A stretch of 64,000 nucleotides of DNA from Zobellia amurskyensis (GCF_009725985.1 NZ_RCNR01000009.1:99468-163467); one strand, 5' to 3'. Shown: positions 17,065-26,340, counted from the first letter of the stretch. Notes: a model not told the origin generated them from the sequence alone. Program-made: numbers and translations.

Positions 17065-17607
17065 TTATTCGTCCTTTTCATCATTATCTTCTTCCTCGTA
17101 GATCAATGGATGATCCGTAACGCCCAATCCTACTATTTTAATAATACTTACAACCGTATTATATAACATTAGCACCACTACAATTAGTGCAGAACTTAAA
17201 ATGCTGGACACCGCTAGCGAGGCATAATACAATATATTGTACCAGTTCTCCGGTACATTATCCGATTCGGTTATTGGTAAATTAAAAAGTAAAAAGGTAA
17301 TCACAGAGGCTATAAAAACAAAGGTATCTAGTTTAGCAATCTGTAGCACATGTCTATAATGCTCTTCTTTTAATTTTGATTTTGCATTAGAAGTTAAACT
17401 CAGTAAAGTTAAAAGCAGTGCAAGAATCGTAGCAGACGCCAATGCAATGGTATTACAAAGTGTATTTAAACCTCCAACGGAATTTTTAATCAACTCTTTG
17501 GCCTCATAACCGCTAAGTCTACCCAACAAAATAGTACCCATTATTATTACGAGCACAGAAAGGATACCGCCAATCATGGCTCTTTTAGTATATTTATTCA
17601 ATTTCAT
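17065..17607 (-). CDS. Four-helix membrane protein of unknown function
   Basis: A 180-residue protein with hydrophobic segments at about 9-29, 46-69, 92-110 and 126-158. A basic loop follows the second segment (SNAKSKLKEEHYRH, about 73-86), and the end is a strongly acidic tail (YEEEDNDEKDE). Positive charges at the N-terminus and in the loop suggest both lie in the cytosol. I do not recognise the family. It is convergent with the lipoprotein gene and divergent from the AraC gene at 17775. Confidence 0.65.
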   Translation of the reverse strand: MKLNKYTKRAMIGGILSVLVIIMGTILLGRLSGYEAKELIKNSVGGLNTLCNTIALASATILALLLTLLSLTSNAKSKLKEEHYRHVLQIAKLDTFVFIASVITFLLFNLPITESDNVPENWYNILYYASLAVSSILSSALIVVVLMLYNTVVSIIKIVGLGVTDHPLIYEEEDNDEKDE

Positions 17608-17774
17608 TTTTAAATATTTTATTTTTTTGATTCCACAAAACCCTCAAAACGAATAGAATTTAGATTAAATTTTGGTTTAGGGTTACTTTTTCCAAGGTAT
17701 AAATAAGTATTCCGTTTTTTTTAAAAATAAAGTACATATCTTTCATCTTAGGAAAATACACCCGTCAGTAGCAT

Positions 17775-18338
17775 ATGATACTCTTTGTAAAATACGATTT
17801 TAATAAGGCATGCGAGACGCTCTTAAAGGAGCATCTTGATGCTTATGATGTTTCGTACACATTGGGTAGCCTGGGCGAAGTACGTATTAAAGGGAGTTTA
17901 TCCGAGGAGCAAAGAAAATCGCTTGCCGGTTCTTTAAAGCGGTATGGAATTGAAATTTTGGACGACCAAAAAATCACCCTTGTAGAGCGTATTAAAAATG
18001 CCATAGACGACTTGTTGAAAAACAAAGAATTAAAGTCCGTTAAGGTCTCCTCCTATTTAGCTGACACATTAAATTATTCGTATCCCCATCTTTCTTCGGT
18101 TTTCTCAGAGAGCACCTATACCTCTATTGAAAACTACATTATTCTGCGAAAAGTTGATTTTGCAAAGGAACTCATCTGTAATACAGACCTAACACTTACA
18201 GAAATTGCTTTCCAACTAAACTATAGTAGTGTTGCCCATCTTTCCGGGCAATTTAAAAAAACTACCGGCCTTACCCCAAGTAGTTTTCAAAGAATAATGA
18301 AAAAGAAAATGAACTATACTGTTAACCCCAACACGTAA
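17775..18338 (+). CDS. Small AraC-family transcriptional regulator
   Basis: A 187-residue regulator. Residues 1-70 form a small alpha/beta domain (MILFVKYDFNKACETLLKEH and the EVRIKGSLSEEQRKSL stretch) that may sense a ligand or dimerise. Residues about 90-180 form the AraC-type double helix-turn-helix, with DLTLTEIAFQLNYSSVAHLS and FKKTTGLTPSSFQRIMK as the second HTH and its typical end. The pattern is common in flavobacteria upstream of two-component genes. The response-regulator gene follows after 9 bases and the kinase 5 bases after that, so the three form one operon. Confidence 0.87.
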   Translation: MILFVKYDFNKACETLLKEHLDAYDVSYTLGSLGEVRIKGSLSEEQRKSLAGSLKRYGIEILDDQKITLVERIKNAIDDLLKNKELKSVKVSSYLADTLNYSYPHLSSVFSESTYTSIENYIILRKVDFAKELICNTDLTLTEIAFQLNYSSVAHLSGQFKKTTGLTPSSFQRIMKKKMNYTVNPNT

Positions 18339-18347
18339 AATTTACTT

Positions 18348-18794
18348 ATGAGCACCAAACTATTAAATATAGCCTTGGCAGATGATGATGAAGATGACAG
18401 AATGCTCTTCAGTGAAGCCATAGAAGATATCTCCATACGAACCAAGTTATCTCTTTTTAACCACGGTCAAGAGTTAATGGATTATCTTAATTTACCCAAC
18501 GTAATATTGCCCAATCTTATTTTCTTAGATTTAAATATGCCCATTAAAAATGGTATGCAATGTCTTAAGGAAATACGTCAAAATCCGGACTTAAAAGACC
18601 TTTGCATAGCCATATATTCTACCTCTTCTTCCGAACGTGATATAGAGGAGACTTTCTTGAATGGAGCAAACATTTATCTTAATAAGCCCAATAACTTTGG
18701 TAAATTGCAAGATTCTGTAGAAAGAATATTGCAATTGAACTGGCAATACCATACGTCTAATCTTAACAAAGACACCTTTCTATTTCGCATATAG
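18348..18794 (+). CDS. Single-domain response regulator (Rcp1-like)
   Basis: A stand-alone CheY-like receiver of 148 residues with no output domain. ADDDEDD (11-17) supplies the acidic pocket, Asp61 in FLDLNMP (59-65) is the phosphorylation site, the Ser/Thr switch is in YSTSSS (90-95), and Lys113 in LNKPNNF is the conserved lysine. The extended loop around FNHGQELMDYLN is usual in Rcp1-type regulators that partner hybrid or phytochrome-like kinases. It is probably the direct phosphoacceptor of the kinase encoded 5 bases downstream. Confidence 0.9.
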   Translation: MSTKLLNIALADDDEDDRMLFSEAIEDISIRTKLSLFNHGQELMDYLNLPNVILPNLIFLDLNMPIKNGMQCLKEIRQNPDLKDLCIAIYSTSSSERDIEETFLNGANIYLNKPNNFGKLQDSVERILQLNWQYHTSNLNKDTFLFRI

Positions 18795-18799
18795 AGCTT

Positions 18800-21793
18800 A
18801 TGGATTTTAAACGAATATATACCTCTTCCAAGACCTACATAGTTTTATTGTTCGTTGCATTTGCAATCATCCTGTTTACCGCTAGCATGGCGTATTACCA
18901 GATTATGCGCATGCAGGACCTTGCCGAAAAAGTAGCGCATACGTTACAGGTAAACAATGCCATTAGCGAGCTTTCTGCCCATTCTACACAAGCAGAATCC
19001 GAAGAGTTCAGAAACCAACTCCAAAAAACAGAAGGAAAAAATACCATTTTTGACGACTATGTAAAAGAGGGCGAAACTATATTAAAAACGCTTAAGGACC
19101 TAACCCAGGAAAACACTTCTCAGCAGACCCGTTTAGCTCCTATGCAGTCTTTGTTAGACTCCTTGCATGAAGAACTTAAAGTTCTAGCGGACCACCCTGA
19201 TAAGCCTTTAAACAATCTTAGTGAATCTGAAAAAGATAAGAAAACGAATGTAAATTTTACGCTCTATCGCATTCGGAATATAAGAAACCAAATGCTGGCA
19301 GAGGAGCGCCTATCCATAAAAAAGACAAGAGATGAATACGAGTCCAACAAATATCTAGCACCGCTCACGTCCTTATTACTTGCGTTCTTTGCCCTCTTAA
19401 TTTTCATACTGGCCTTCTTAAAAATTTACAGAAATAAGTTACGGATCAGACGTTCGGAAAATTTCCTTAGAAGCGTATTGGCCACTACGGATAATATTGT
19501 CAATTATTACGAGCCCATTTACGATAAACAAAAGACCATAACAGATTTTAAAATAGTCTTTGCCAATGAGTGCAACCGCGATTATTTAGGATTAGACCCT
19601 GACCAGATTATTGGCGAGCCTGTATCCAAAATATTTCCTTTTCTAATGCTGAATGGTGAGTTTGACAAATTGGTGAACTGTTTCTATAAAAAAGAAAAAA
19701 TAACCTTAGACAGACAGATTTCCGCTAAGGGCGAAAAATTATGGTTTAAATCGCTCATCACTCCTTTAGCCGAAGGAATTATGGTGACGGCCCGCAATTC
19801 TACAGCCGAAGAAACGGCCAAAAGAGAGCAATTATTATTAAACCAACGATTAGAAGAACAGAATCTAAAGTTACTGGACAACCGTGCTTTTCTAAATAAT
19901 ATTTTCAAGAGCATCTCTCACGTGGTCATGAATTTTGAGAGCATACGGGACAAAGACGATAAAGTCATAGACTTTAAGATTCTATTCATTAATGATAAGA
20001 TTACCCCAATTACGGGAGACCTGCCAGAAGAAATCATAAATAAAAGGGTTTCCGAAGTTTTCCCTACAATTTTTGAATCGGAAATTTTTGGCTATTTAAC
20101 AGGTGTTGTCCAAACTGGTAATCCTACTTCTTATGAGGTACCTTATGAAGTTGAAGGAGCTATAAAATGGTTCAGTGCTAGAGCCATTAAATTAGGAGAT
20201 GGCATAACCTTGACTACCAGGGAAATCACCGAAGAAAAAGAAAAAACAAATCAACTTTTGCAACTGAACACTCAGTTGGAAACCCAGAACTCCATTTTTA
20301 TAGATGCCGAAAACGTAGCTAATATAGGAAGCTACATTTGGTATTTGGATAATGGCGAAGCCTCTATGTCCGATAACTTTTACCGTATTTTAGGATACCC
20401 CCCAAATTCGTTCAAGGTAACTTATGATAGTTATCGGGAATTTGTTCACCCAGATGATATACATCTGTATGATCTTCTGGGCAAAGAAACTATTGAACAA
20501 GGGGCCTCACAAATAAACGGGTACCGTATTATTACCAAACAGGGAGATGTAAAACATATAGAGCTTAATGGACGGGCCCTTATCAGAAATGGTAGAAAGG
20601 CTTCAGTTGGTGTTATAGTAGATGTTACAGAAGAAAAGAAGAATGAAAATCGTGTGGAGGCACTAATCCAGGAACTATCCATACAGAACTCAATTCTTAC
20701 GGATGCCGAGCGGATAGCCAAAATTGGAAGTTTTATTTGGTACGCAGGTTCTGATAAAATTGAACTATCGGATAACTTCTATAGAATGCTTGGATACGAA
20801 CCTAAAGGATTTGAAGCTTCATTGAATGATTTTGATAAATTCGTGCACCCTGAGGATTTACAAATATTTCATGGTAGTATTGAAAAATCTATGCAGGAGC
20901 TGACCGTTACCGAACATCGCTACCGCATTATTACCAAACAGGGAGAAGTCAAACACCTAAAAGTAAATGGCCAATTCATTGAAAAGGACAATGAGAGAAT
21001 CATGTCCGGTGTGGCCCAAGATATCTCTTCTACCATTGCCGCGGAAGAAAAACTTAGAACAAGTAACCTTGAGCTGCAACATAGTAATGCCGAACTGGAA
21101 TCCTTTAATAGAGTAGCCAGTCATGATTTACAAGAGCCGCTTAGAAAAACCCAAATGTTCATTTCTCGTTTGGAGAGTACGGAAGCCGATAACTTATCGG
21201 AAAAAGGACGCGTGTACTTTAGAAAAGTAGTAAATGCCGCCTCCCGTATGCAATCCTTGGTAATGAACTTATTGACCTACTCTAGAATAGATTCAAAACA
21301 CGAAGATTTTGGAATTATAGACCTTAATGAGGTATTAGCTAAAGTACAGGAAGACTTATCTACAAATATAGAGAACAGTAACGCTAGTATTACCAGTGAA
21401 GAGCTTCCTTCTATAAAAGGGGTGTCTTACCAGCTTGAGCAGCTATTTAATAATCTTATTTCCAATGCGATTAAGTATAGGGTTGCAGATGCCACACCGT
21501 CTATTACCATTCAATCAGAAAAGGTGCATTCTAAACAAATTCCCGATGATTTCTTTAAATCGGCGAATACCTATTATAAGATTACCATTATAGACAATGG
21601 TATAGGCTTTTCTACTGAACACGCGGAAAAAATATTCGAAGTGTTTCAACGTCTTCATCAAAAATCAGAATACTCGGGTACGGGCATTGGCCTAGCTATC
21701 TGTAAAAAGATAGTAGAAAATCATCGTGGCTTTATATATGCTACAAGTGAATTAGGTAAAGGCTCTGCCTTTGTTTTTTATCTACCTGCGTAA
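18800..21793 (+). CDS. Membrane-bound multi-PAS sensor histidine kinase
   Basis: A 997-residue kinase. Two N-terminal membrane helices (about 11-30 and 190-211) enclose a helical periplasmic sensor region of the CHASE3 type. Four PAS domains follow, at about 222-335, 360-475, 497-610 and 630-745; the third and fourth are clear duplicates, sharing the DNFYR-LGY, FVHP-D and YRIITKQG-VKH blocks. The kinase core has SHDLQEP with phospho-acceptor His775, an N-box NNLISNAIKY, and ATP-lid motifs DNGIGF and GTGIGLAICKKI. The C-terminus FVFYLPA is normal. It should phosphorylate the receiver upstream in the same operon. The signal is unknown. Confidence 0.92.
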   Translation: MDFKRIYTSSKTYIVLLFVAFAIILFTASMAYYQIMRMQDLAEKVAHTLQVNNAISELSAHSTQAESEEFRNQLQKTEGKNTIFDDYVKEGETILKTLKDLTQENTSQQTRLAPMQSLLDSLHEELKVLADHPDKPLNNLSESEKDKKTNVNFTLYRIRNIRNQMLAEERLSIKKTRDEYESNKYLAPLTSLLLAFFALLIFILAFLKIYRNKLRIRRSENFLRSVLATTDNIVNYYEPIYDKQKTITDFKIVFANECNRDYLGLDPDQIIGEPVSKIFPFLMLNGEFDKLVNCFYKKEKITLDRQISAKGEKLWFKSLITPLAEGIMVTARNSTAEETAKREQLLLNQRLEEQNLKLLDNRAFLNNIFKSISHVVMNFESIRDKDDKVIDFKILFINDKITPITGDLPEEIINKRVSEVFPTIFESEIFGYLTGVVQTGNPTSYEVPYEVEGAIKWFSARAIKLGDGITLTTREITEEKEKTNQLLQLNTQLETQNSIFIDAENVANIGSYIWYLDNGEASMSDNFYRILGYPPNSFKVTYDSYREFVHPDDIHLYDLLGKETIEQGASQINGYRIITKQGDVKHIELNGRALIRNGRKASVGVIVDVTEEKKNENRVEALIQELSIQNSILTDAERIAKIGSFIWYAGSDKIELSDNFYRMLGYEPKGFEASLNDFDKFVHPEDLQIFHGSIEKSMQELTVTEHRYRIITKQGEVKHLKVNGQFIEKDNERIMSGVAQDISSTIAAEEKLRTSNLELQHSNAELESFNRVASHDLQEPLRKTQMFISRLESTEADNLSEKGRVYFRKVVNAASRMQSLVMNLLTYSRIDSKHEDFGIIDLNEVLAKVQEDLSTNIENSNASITSEELPSIKGVSYQLEQLFNNLISNAIKYRVADATPSITIQSEKVHSKQIPDDFFKSANTYYKITIIDNGIGFSTEHAEKIFEVFQRLHQKSEYSGTGIGLAICKKIVENHRGFIYATSELGKGSAFVFYLPA

Positions 21794-21999
21794 TCTAAGG
21801 GATACTCAAGCCTTTTATCCTCATCACAACAACTAAATGCACAACTGCTCAATTCCTGCTATACAACACCTTTTTAGTACATTTTAACGGCTTTTTTGAC
21901 TAAAACCGACAATTCTATAACACAATGCAAAAATTGTGTAACAGAAAAGGTAGGCTCTTCCCTGATCTTTGTACCAGAACAATAACACATCTGGTATCT

Positions 22000-22146
22000 A
22001 TGAAAAATTTAATAGAAAAAGTATCTGAACAATTGGCGAGAGTCGGTCGTGTAAGACCTATTAATGAGAATTCTTCTCATAGTCTTAACCCAGAAAATCT
22101 TAGTGTAGGAATGACCCACAACGGTCATCAACAGACAAACGGATAA
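22000..22146 (+). CDS. Small ORF upstream of AraC regulator, 48 aa
   Basis: A 48-codon ORF starting at an ATG with a helical N-terminus (MKNLIEKVSEQLARVGRVRP) and a polar, Asn/His-rich C-terminal half. An upstream in-frame ATG at 21925 would add 25 residues that look unrelated, so the shorter form is chosen. It ends 50 bases before the AraC gene. It could be a small regulator or a co-transcribed leader peptide. I recognise no family. Confidence 0.45.
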   Translation: MKNLIEKVSEQLARVGRVRPINENSSHSLNPENLSVGMTHNGHQQTNG

Positions 22147-22196
22147 TTCTACTATCCTCTACACTAAAAGAAATTAACAACCTTAAAAAGAACACT

Positions 22197-23225
22197 ATGA
22201 CAACTATTAACTTATCATCTGCAGCTATTAAAAATATGTTCGAACAACTTCACCATAACTTTGGTGGGTCATTAGCGGTTAACGCTAAAGAACACATCCT
22301 AACCTTGGATAACGAATTAGGCCGAGGTCATATTAGAGGAATCACTTTCAAAGGTGGTATATCTTATTTGGAATTTGATATGGAGTTTGCTCAAGATTTC
22401 ACACTAAGAACTGGTTCTGAGGAAAACGCACCCATATGTTTTGCTTATTGCTCCGCAGGTAGAATTGCGCATAGCTTTAACAACGAAACTAAAAAGAACG
22501 TACTAGAAAACTTTCAGACGGGTATTTTAACCAATGCCAGCAATTCGGATAACGTACTTTACTTTCAAAAAGACGTACGTGTTAAAACATCACTTATTGT
22601 TGTTAGAACGGTTGCCCAGACGGATACAGCTAAGAAAAATGGTCTAAATTACAGATTACAGGAACTTATGCTGAACGGAAAGCCAGCAGAGAACACTATA
22701 TATATCGGGTCTTACAACTTAAAAATTGCCGATCAAATAACGCAGCTTAAAGCAATTAAGCAACAAGGTATTGTAAGAAGCTTATTGATAGAAGGCTTAG
22801 TTCATATGATTTTGGCCTTGGAGGTTCAGCAGCATACGGATGACCTTAAGAACAGAGAAAACCAAACCGGTAGTTTGAACACAAGAGAAATGGAATCTGT
22901 AAAAGATATTTCAGATTTTGTAAACAACTACCCAGAAAGACAATTATCTATCTCTGAGCTTTGCCGTAAGTCAGGACTTTCACCTTGTAAGTTGCAAGAA
23001 GGTTTTAAGTTAATGCATGGTACTACCGTTACGGATTACATTCGCGAGGTACGTATAGAAAAAGCTGAAGAATTGATTAAAAACACAGATTTGAATATAT
23101 CTGAAGTAGTATACAGTATTGGTTTTACTAGCCGTAGCTACTTTTCAAAAATATTTAGAAACAAATACAACTGCAGCCCTAAGCAGTATAAAGACAAGCA
23201 AAATATGATGGCTGCATCTGCTTAA
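22197..23225 (+). CDS. AraC-family transcriptional regulator
   Basis: A 342-residue regulator. Residues 1-230 are a sensor region without a recognised fold name, mostly beta (for example FKGGISYLEFDMEF, about 55-68). Residues about 243-335 are the AraC/XylS DNA-binding domain: LSISELCRKSGLSPCKLQEG is the first HTH, NISEVVYSIGFTSRSYFSKI the second, ending in NKYNCSPKQYK. This plan resembles the larger flavobacterial regulators of sugar or iron-uptake genes. No obvious target sits next to it, and a strong terminator ends the unit. Confidence 0.9.
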   Translation: MTTINLSSAAIKNMFEQLHHNFGGSLAVNAKEHILTLDNELGRGHIRGITFKGGISYLEFDMEFAQDFTLRTGSEENAPICFAYCSAGRIAHSFNNETKKNVLENFQTGILTNASNSDNVLYFQKDVRVKTSLIVVRTVAQTDTAKKNGLNYRLQELMLNGKPAENTIYIGSYNLKIADQITQLKAIKQQGIVRSLLIEGLVHMILALEVQQHTDDLKNRENQTGSLNTREMESVKDISDFVNNYPERQLSISELCRKSGLSPCKLQEGFKLMHGTTVTDYIREVRIEKAEELIKNTDLNISEVVYSIGFTSRSYFSKIFRNKYNCSPKQYKDKQNMMAASA

Positions 23226-23254
23226 AAGATTATTAGAATAGTTTGGTTGTTGAA

Positions 23255-23285
23255 AAGAAACCGGTACTTAACGTACCGGTTTCTT
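23255..23285 (+). terminator. Terminator after AraC gene
   Basis: A perfect 13-bp stem (AAGAAACCGGTAC with GTACCGGTTTCTT) closes a 5-base loop. It lies 30 bases past the AraC stop and between converging genes; the T-tract is short. Confidence 0.75.
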
Positions 23286-23406
23286 CATGTTTACACTTAT
23301 AATATGTTTTACCCACTTATATACCCATAGATTTAATAAAGGAAGAAAACTACTTACAATACCTAAGTAGATACATAATTACAATACCTTCCAGAGAAGG
23401 CAAAGG

Positions 23407-24513
23407 TTATTGCAGTATAGCTTTTGAAAGCTGAAGCTTTTCGGTAAGTACAGGGTCATTATTCATATAATTCTCCATCTCTTTGAACACATAACTTTTG
23501 AGCGTCTCCTCGGGAATCATTTCAAAAAATAGTCGCCCACCATTTGGTGAGGTGTAATTATTAAAGTTTGGAATCTGTTTTCGCAGTATAAAAAGCTGAA
23601 CCAAATAATCAACAGCAATCAATGAGGTGCCTGGGTCGTTAATAGCTGGCGAACTTGCTTTTATAGCTACTTCAACCAAATGTTTAAAGCCAATTTCCAC
23701 CACGTCCATTGGCTCTGAACGGTCTACGCTTAAACATCGCTTTACTTTATTGCGTAAATCATCGTTCAATTTAGAAGAAGCGGACAGAACTTTTTCATTA
23801 ATCTGAAGAAATGAACCCATCTGCTTTTCAAGCTTAAAATCGATTTTATGTTTCTCAGAAAGTGCAATCAATTTATTGATTCGAACATAATTTAGATACC
23901 CACAAGTTTCAAAGGCGATGGAATCTACCCATTCCTTTTTATCCTCTTTAGAAGAATTGAGGCCATCCTTCAACTTTAATAAAGTTTCTATACTTTGTTT
24001 TGTATTCTTATACGAGCGGTGAACTACATAATTTACATGTATGCTCTGCGATACACTGTGTATAAAATAAATGAACAAAAAAACACAGATTACAACCATG
24101 AGAATGGCCAAGGGAGCTGCAAATGAAGATAATTTTTCTGAATTGTCACTGGCCACCTGAACCGACATAATTAAACTATAGACTATTGTACCACTGCTTG
24201 CCCCTAATATAACTTGGTGATGCCTTTCGTGTAAAATAAGCGGTATTAACCTGGGCGAATAATTACTGATGCTCCTATTTAGAACATTCATAACCATGGT
24301 GTAACTAAACACGGTAAGTGTGAAGATGCCTCCTATGGTAAAAGAAAGAATAAACTTTATACTATCTGGATCCGTAATGGCTATACGAGGAAAATCGTCT
24401 AGAAAATGAATGGGAAAAAGGACTAAAAGAATTGCGACTAACCCATACCCTAGAGCTATTAGAACGGTTATAAATGAAATACTGGTGTATATTCTCTTTA
24501 TAAGTGCAAGCAT
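23407..24513 (-). CDS. DUF2254 family membrane protein
   Basis: A 368-residue membrane protein of the DUF2254 family. Four hydrophobic segments occupy about residues 12-35, 48-75, 96-120 and 130-153, ending with the family-typical FIHSVSQSIHVNYVVHRSY region. The long soluble C-terminal half contains SPAINDPGTSLIAVDYL (about 294-310), a hallmark of the family. Function is unknown; a transport or envelope role is a guess. It is slightly shorter than the usual ~420-440 residues but reads through cleanly. It lies downstream of the YciE/YciF gene but is separated from it by a terminator. Confidence 0.82.
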   Translation of the reverse strand: MLALIKRIYTSISFITVLIALGYGLVAILLVLFPIHFLDDFPRIAITDPDSIKFILSFTIGGIFTLTVFSYTMVMNVLNRSISNYSPRLIPLILHERHHQVILGASSGTIVYSLIMSVQVASDNSEKLSSFAAPLAILMVVICVFLFIYFIHSVSQSIHVNYVVHRSYKNTKQSIETLLKLKDGLNSSKEDKKEWVDSIAFETCGYLNYVRINKLIALSEKHKIDFKLEKQMGSFLQINEKVLSASSKLNDDLRNKVKRCLSVDRSEPMDVVEIGFKHLVEVAIKASSPAINDPGTSLIAVDYLVQLFILRKQIPNFNNYTSPNGGRLFFEMIPEETLKSYVFKEMENYMNNDPVLTEKLQLSKAILQ

Positions 24514-24534
24514 ACTTTTCTAATTAATATCTAC

Positions 24535-24585
24535 AAAAAAACCCGAAGCAAATACATAGAACATGTCACTCTATTCGCTTCGGGT
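24535..24585 (-). terminator. Minus-strand terminator after the YciE/YciF gene
   Basis: On the minus strand ACCCGAAGC pairs with GCTTCGGGT and a further AATA/TATT pairs beyond one mismatch, with a long loop; six T follow. It separates the ferritin-like gene from DUF2254. Confidence 0.7.
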
Positions 24586-24610
24586 CTAATAATTAAATTT
24601 TTGGTCTTAG

Positions 24611-25102
24611 TTAGGCATTGTTTATAGCCTTTTTATTTAGCCGGGTTTCGGCCAGTTTCTCTAGAACATTATCGGCATCATACTCTTCGTTCAATGTTTC
24701 TTGCAATGTTTTTGCAATTTGCCGGTATCCCAATTCTTTTGCAAAACGAACAGCAGTTCCGTAACCTGAAATCTCATAGTGCTGTACCCGTTGGATTTCG
24801 GCAATTAAGCCCACATCCATTAACTCATCACCTTCAGCCTCTTCTATAAAATGTTTAGCTTCCTTTATAAGTCCTTTCATGGCTTGGCACGTTTCTCCAC
24901 TTGGTGTTATATTCAGTTCTCGGCAAATATTTTCAATCCTGTTTTTTTGCTCCCTTGTTTCCTTCAGGTGATTTTCAAATGCCCTCTTTAATTGTACATC
25001 ACTTGCGTGTTCCACTATCTCTGGAAACGCCGCGAGCTGCTGTATTTCCGCACTGTACAAATCTTTAAGCTGGTGCTCGAATAAGTCGTTCAATGTCTTC
25101 AT
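24611..25102 (-). CDS. YciE/YciF ferroxidase family protein (DUF892)
   Basis: A 163-residue four-helix ferritin-like protein of the YciE/YciF family. The opening LNDLFEHQLKDLYSAEIQQL (about 3-22) is diagnostic. Glu and His ligands for a di-iron site are visible across the helices (Glu18, the FENHLKETREQ helix, Glu119-Ile-Gln-Arg-Val-Gln-His, Glu149-Glu-Tyr-Asp). Members respond to osmotic, stationary and oxidative stress. Its neighbours DUF2254 and Dps are consistent with that. It is a single gene on the minus strand, divergent from dps. Confidence 0.88.
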   Translation of the reverse strand: MKTLNDLFEHQLKDLYSAEIQQLAAFPEIVEHASDVQLKRAFENHLKETREQKNRIENICRELNITPSGETCQAMKGLIKEAKHFIEEAEGDELMDVGLIAEIQRVQHYEISGYGTAVRFAKELGYRQIAKTLQETLNEEYDADNVLEKLAETRLNKKAINNA

Positions 25103-25319
25103 AGCTCCTTCTCTTTACGTATTAATACTCCTTATTTGCAACCCTAAAAATAGGCATGTAAGCATCAGTCAATTGACTTAATTGAAGAAAAAAATGCTCT
25201 AATACCTATTCTTCCATGATGTTTTTTATGGATTCTTTTTGGAGCAAACAATAAACTTTTCAGGTCAACCCACGCCGGCAATTCGGCTTAATTTGCAGTG
25301 AATCTAAAAATATAATACC

Positions 25320-25823
25320 ATGGAAGTTAAAGAAGCACAAAAAGCCGAGATAGGCATAAAAAAATCAAATAGAGAAGCTGTAGTAAAAATGTTGCGCCAC
25401 TTATTGGCCGATGAGTTTTTATTATATACTAAAACCCGTAACGCCCATTGGAACGTTGAGGGAATTGATTTCCATACGAAGCATGTGTTCTTTGAAGAGG
25501 AGTATGGAAAATTGGAAAAGTTTATAGACGAAGTAGCTGAACGTATCCGCATGTTAGGATTCTATTCTCCAGGTACACTTAAAGAATTTTTAGAGTTATC
25601 ACATTTAGAAGAAAACAATCCTGATCAAACTGATAGTGCGAGCTTTATGACCGTTTTATTGAAAGATCATGATAAAGTAATTAAATTTATACGTGAGAGT
25701 ATCGGCGAAAATGCAGAAGCTCATAATGATGAAGGTACTGCAGACTTTATTACAGGAATACTACAGGCCCACGAACAAATGGCTTGGATGTTAAGAGCAT
25801 CTCTTAAGCAGTTTGATTCATAG
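25320..25823 (+). CDS. dps: Dps family DNA-protecting ferritin
   Basis: A 167-residue mini-ferritin that forms a 12-subunit shell, oxidises Fe(II) with peroxide and shields DNA in starvation. The first helix holds LLADEFLLYTKTRNAHWNVEG with ligand His43; FHTKHVFFEEEYGKLEKFIDEVAERI contains His55, Asp70 and Glu74, the inter-subunit ferroxidase ligands. Lys-rich residues 4-17 may bind DNA. It is divergent from the YciE/YciF gene, with about 217 bases between that must hold both promoters. It ends at a bidirectional terminator. Confidence 0.93.
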   Translation: MEVKEAQKAEIGIKKSNREAVVKMLRHLLADEFLLYTKTRNAHWNVEGIDFHTKHVFFEEEYGKLEKFIDEVAERIRMLGFYSPGTLKEFLELSHLEENNPDQTDSASFMTVLLKDHDKVIKFIRESIGENAEAHNDEGTADFITGILQAHEQMAWMLRASLKQFDS

Positions 25824-25844
25824 TATATAGAAATATTTTACCAT

Positions 25845-25877
25845 AAAAAAAGCGGCGATAGTATCGCCGCTTTTTTA
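25845..25877. terminator. Bidirectional terminator between dps and BLUF gene
   Basis: AGCGGCGAT and ATCGCCGCT form a 9-bp stem around a 3-base loop, flanked by A6 on the left and T6 on the right. It is therefore a T-tracted terminator in both directions and serves the convergent dps and BLUF genes. Confidence 0.88.
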
Positions 25878-25902
25878 TTTTATAACGTATCGCAACCAAA
25901 AT

Positions 25903-26340
25903 CTAACGTATGTCCGGAGGCGTCGTAACCAACAATTTCATACGTTTCCAAAAAAGGATTGCCGTCTTATTGGAGTGTACCGTAAGGTCTGCCAATAAAA
26001 GCAAATTTCTTCTAAACTGTTCGTACTCATTTTTATTAAGGTCGGTTTCATCAATTGGATAATAGACCATACCCCAATTTGGAAAATTCCGTTCTCCTTC
26101 TTCATTTTCAGATAACAAGTATACATTGGTATGTCGTGAATCTTGTTTAATTCGTTCATAAAGCGCCTGAACTACTTCCTTTTCACCCTCTAAAATTTGA
26201 ATAAACCTTCTTTTGTAAAAAATTAGGCAGCCGGTTATATCAGAAGCTCCGTTAAAACTACGAGCTGTCTCCAAAATCGCCTCAATATCTGCGTTTGTGA
26301 GCTCTTTTACCGCTTTTGATTCGTAAGTAAGTGTATACAT
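25903..26340 (-). CDS. BLUF-domain blue-light photoreceptor
   Basis: A BLUF (sensor of blue light using FAD) protein of 145 residues from the ATG at 26340; an upstream in-frame Met (26382) would add 14 residues before the family start MYTLTYES. The flavin-pocket residues keep the spacing known from AppA: Tyr6, Asn30, Gln48, Trp89 and Met91. ITGCLIFYKRRFIQILEGE (35-53) is the typical core. About 45 residues after the domain form a helical tail, and no output domain is attached, so signalling must go through a partner. It is convergent with dps. Confidence 0.92.
   Translation of the reverse strand: MYTLTYESKAVKELTNADIEAILETARSFNGASDITGCLIFYKRRFIQILEGEKEVVQALYERIKQDSRHTNVYLLSENEEGERNFPNWGMVYYPIDETDLNKNEYEQFRRNLLLLADLTVHSNKTAILFWKRMKLLVTTPPDIR

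Noticed and set aside
21925..21999. In-frame upstream start for the 48-residue ORF
   Set aside because: The extra 25 residues are Cys/Arg-rich and unlike the helical start at 22000, and a shorter ORF fits the gap better.
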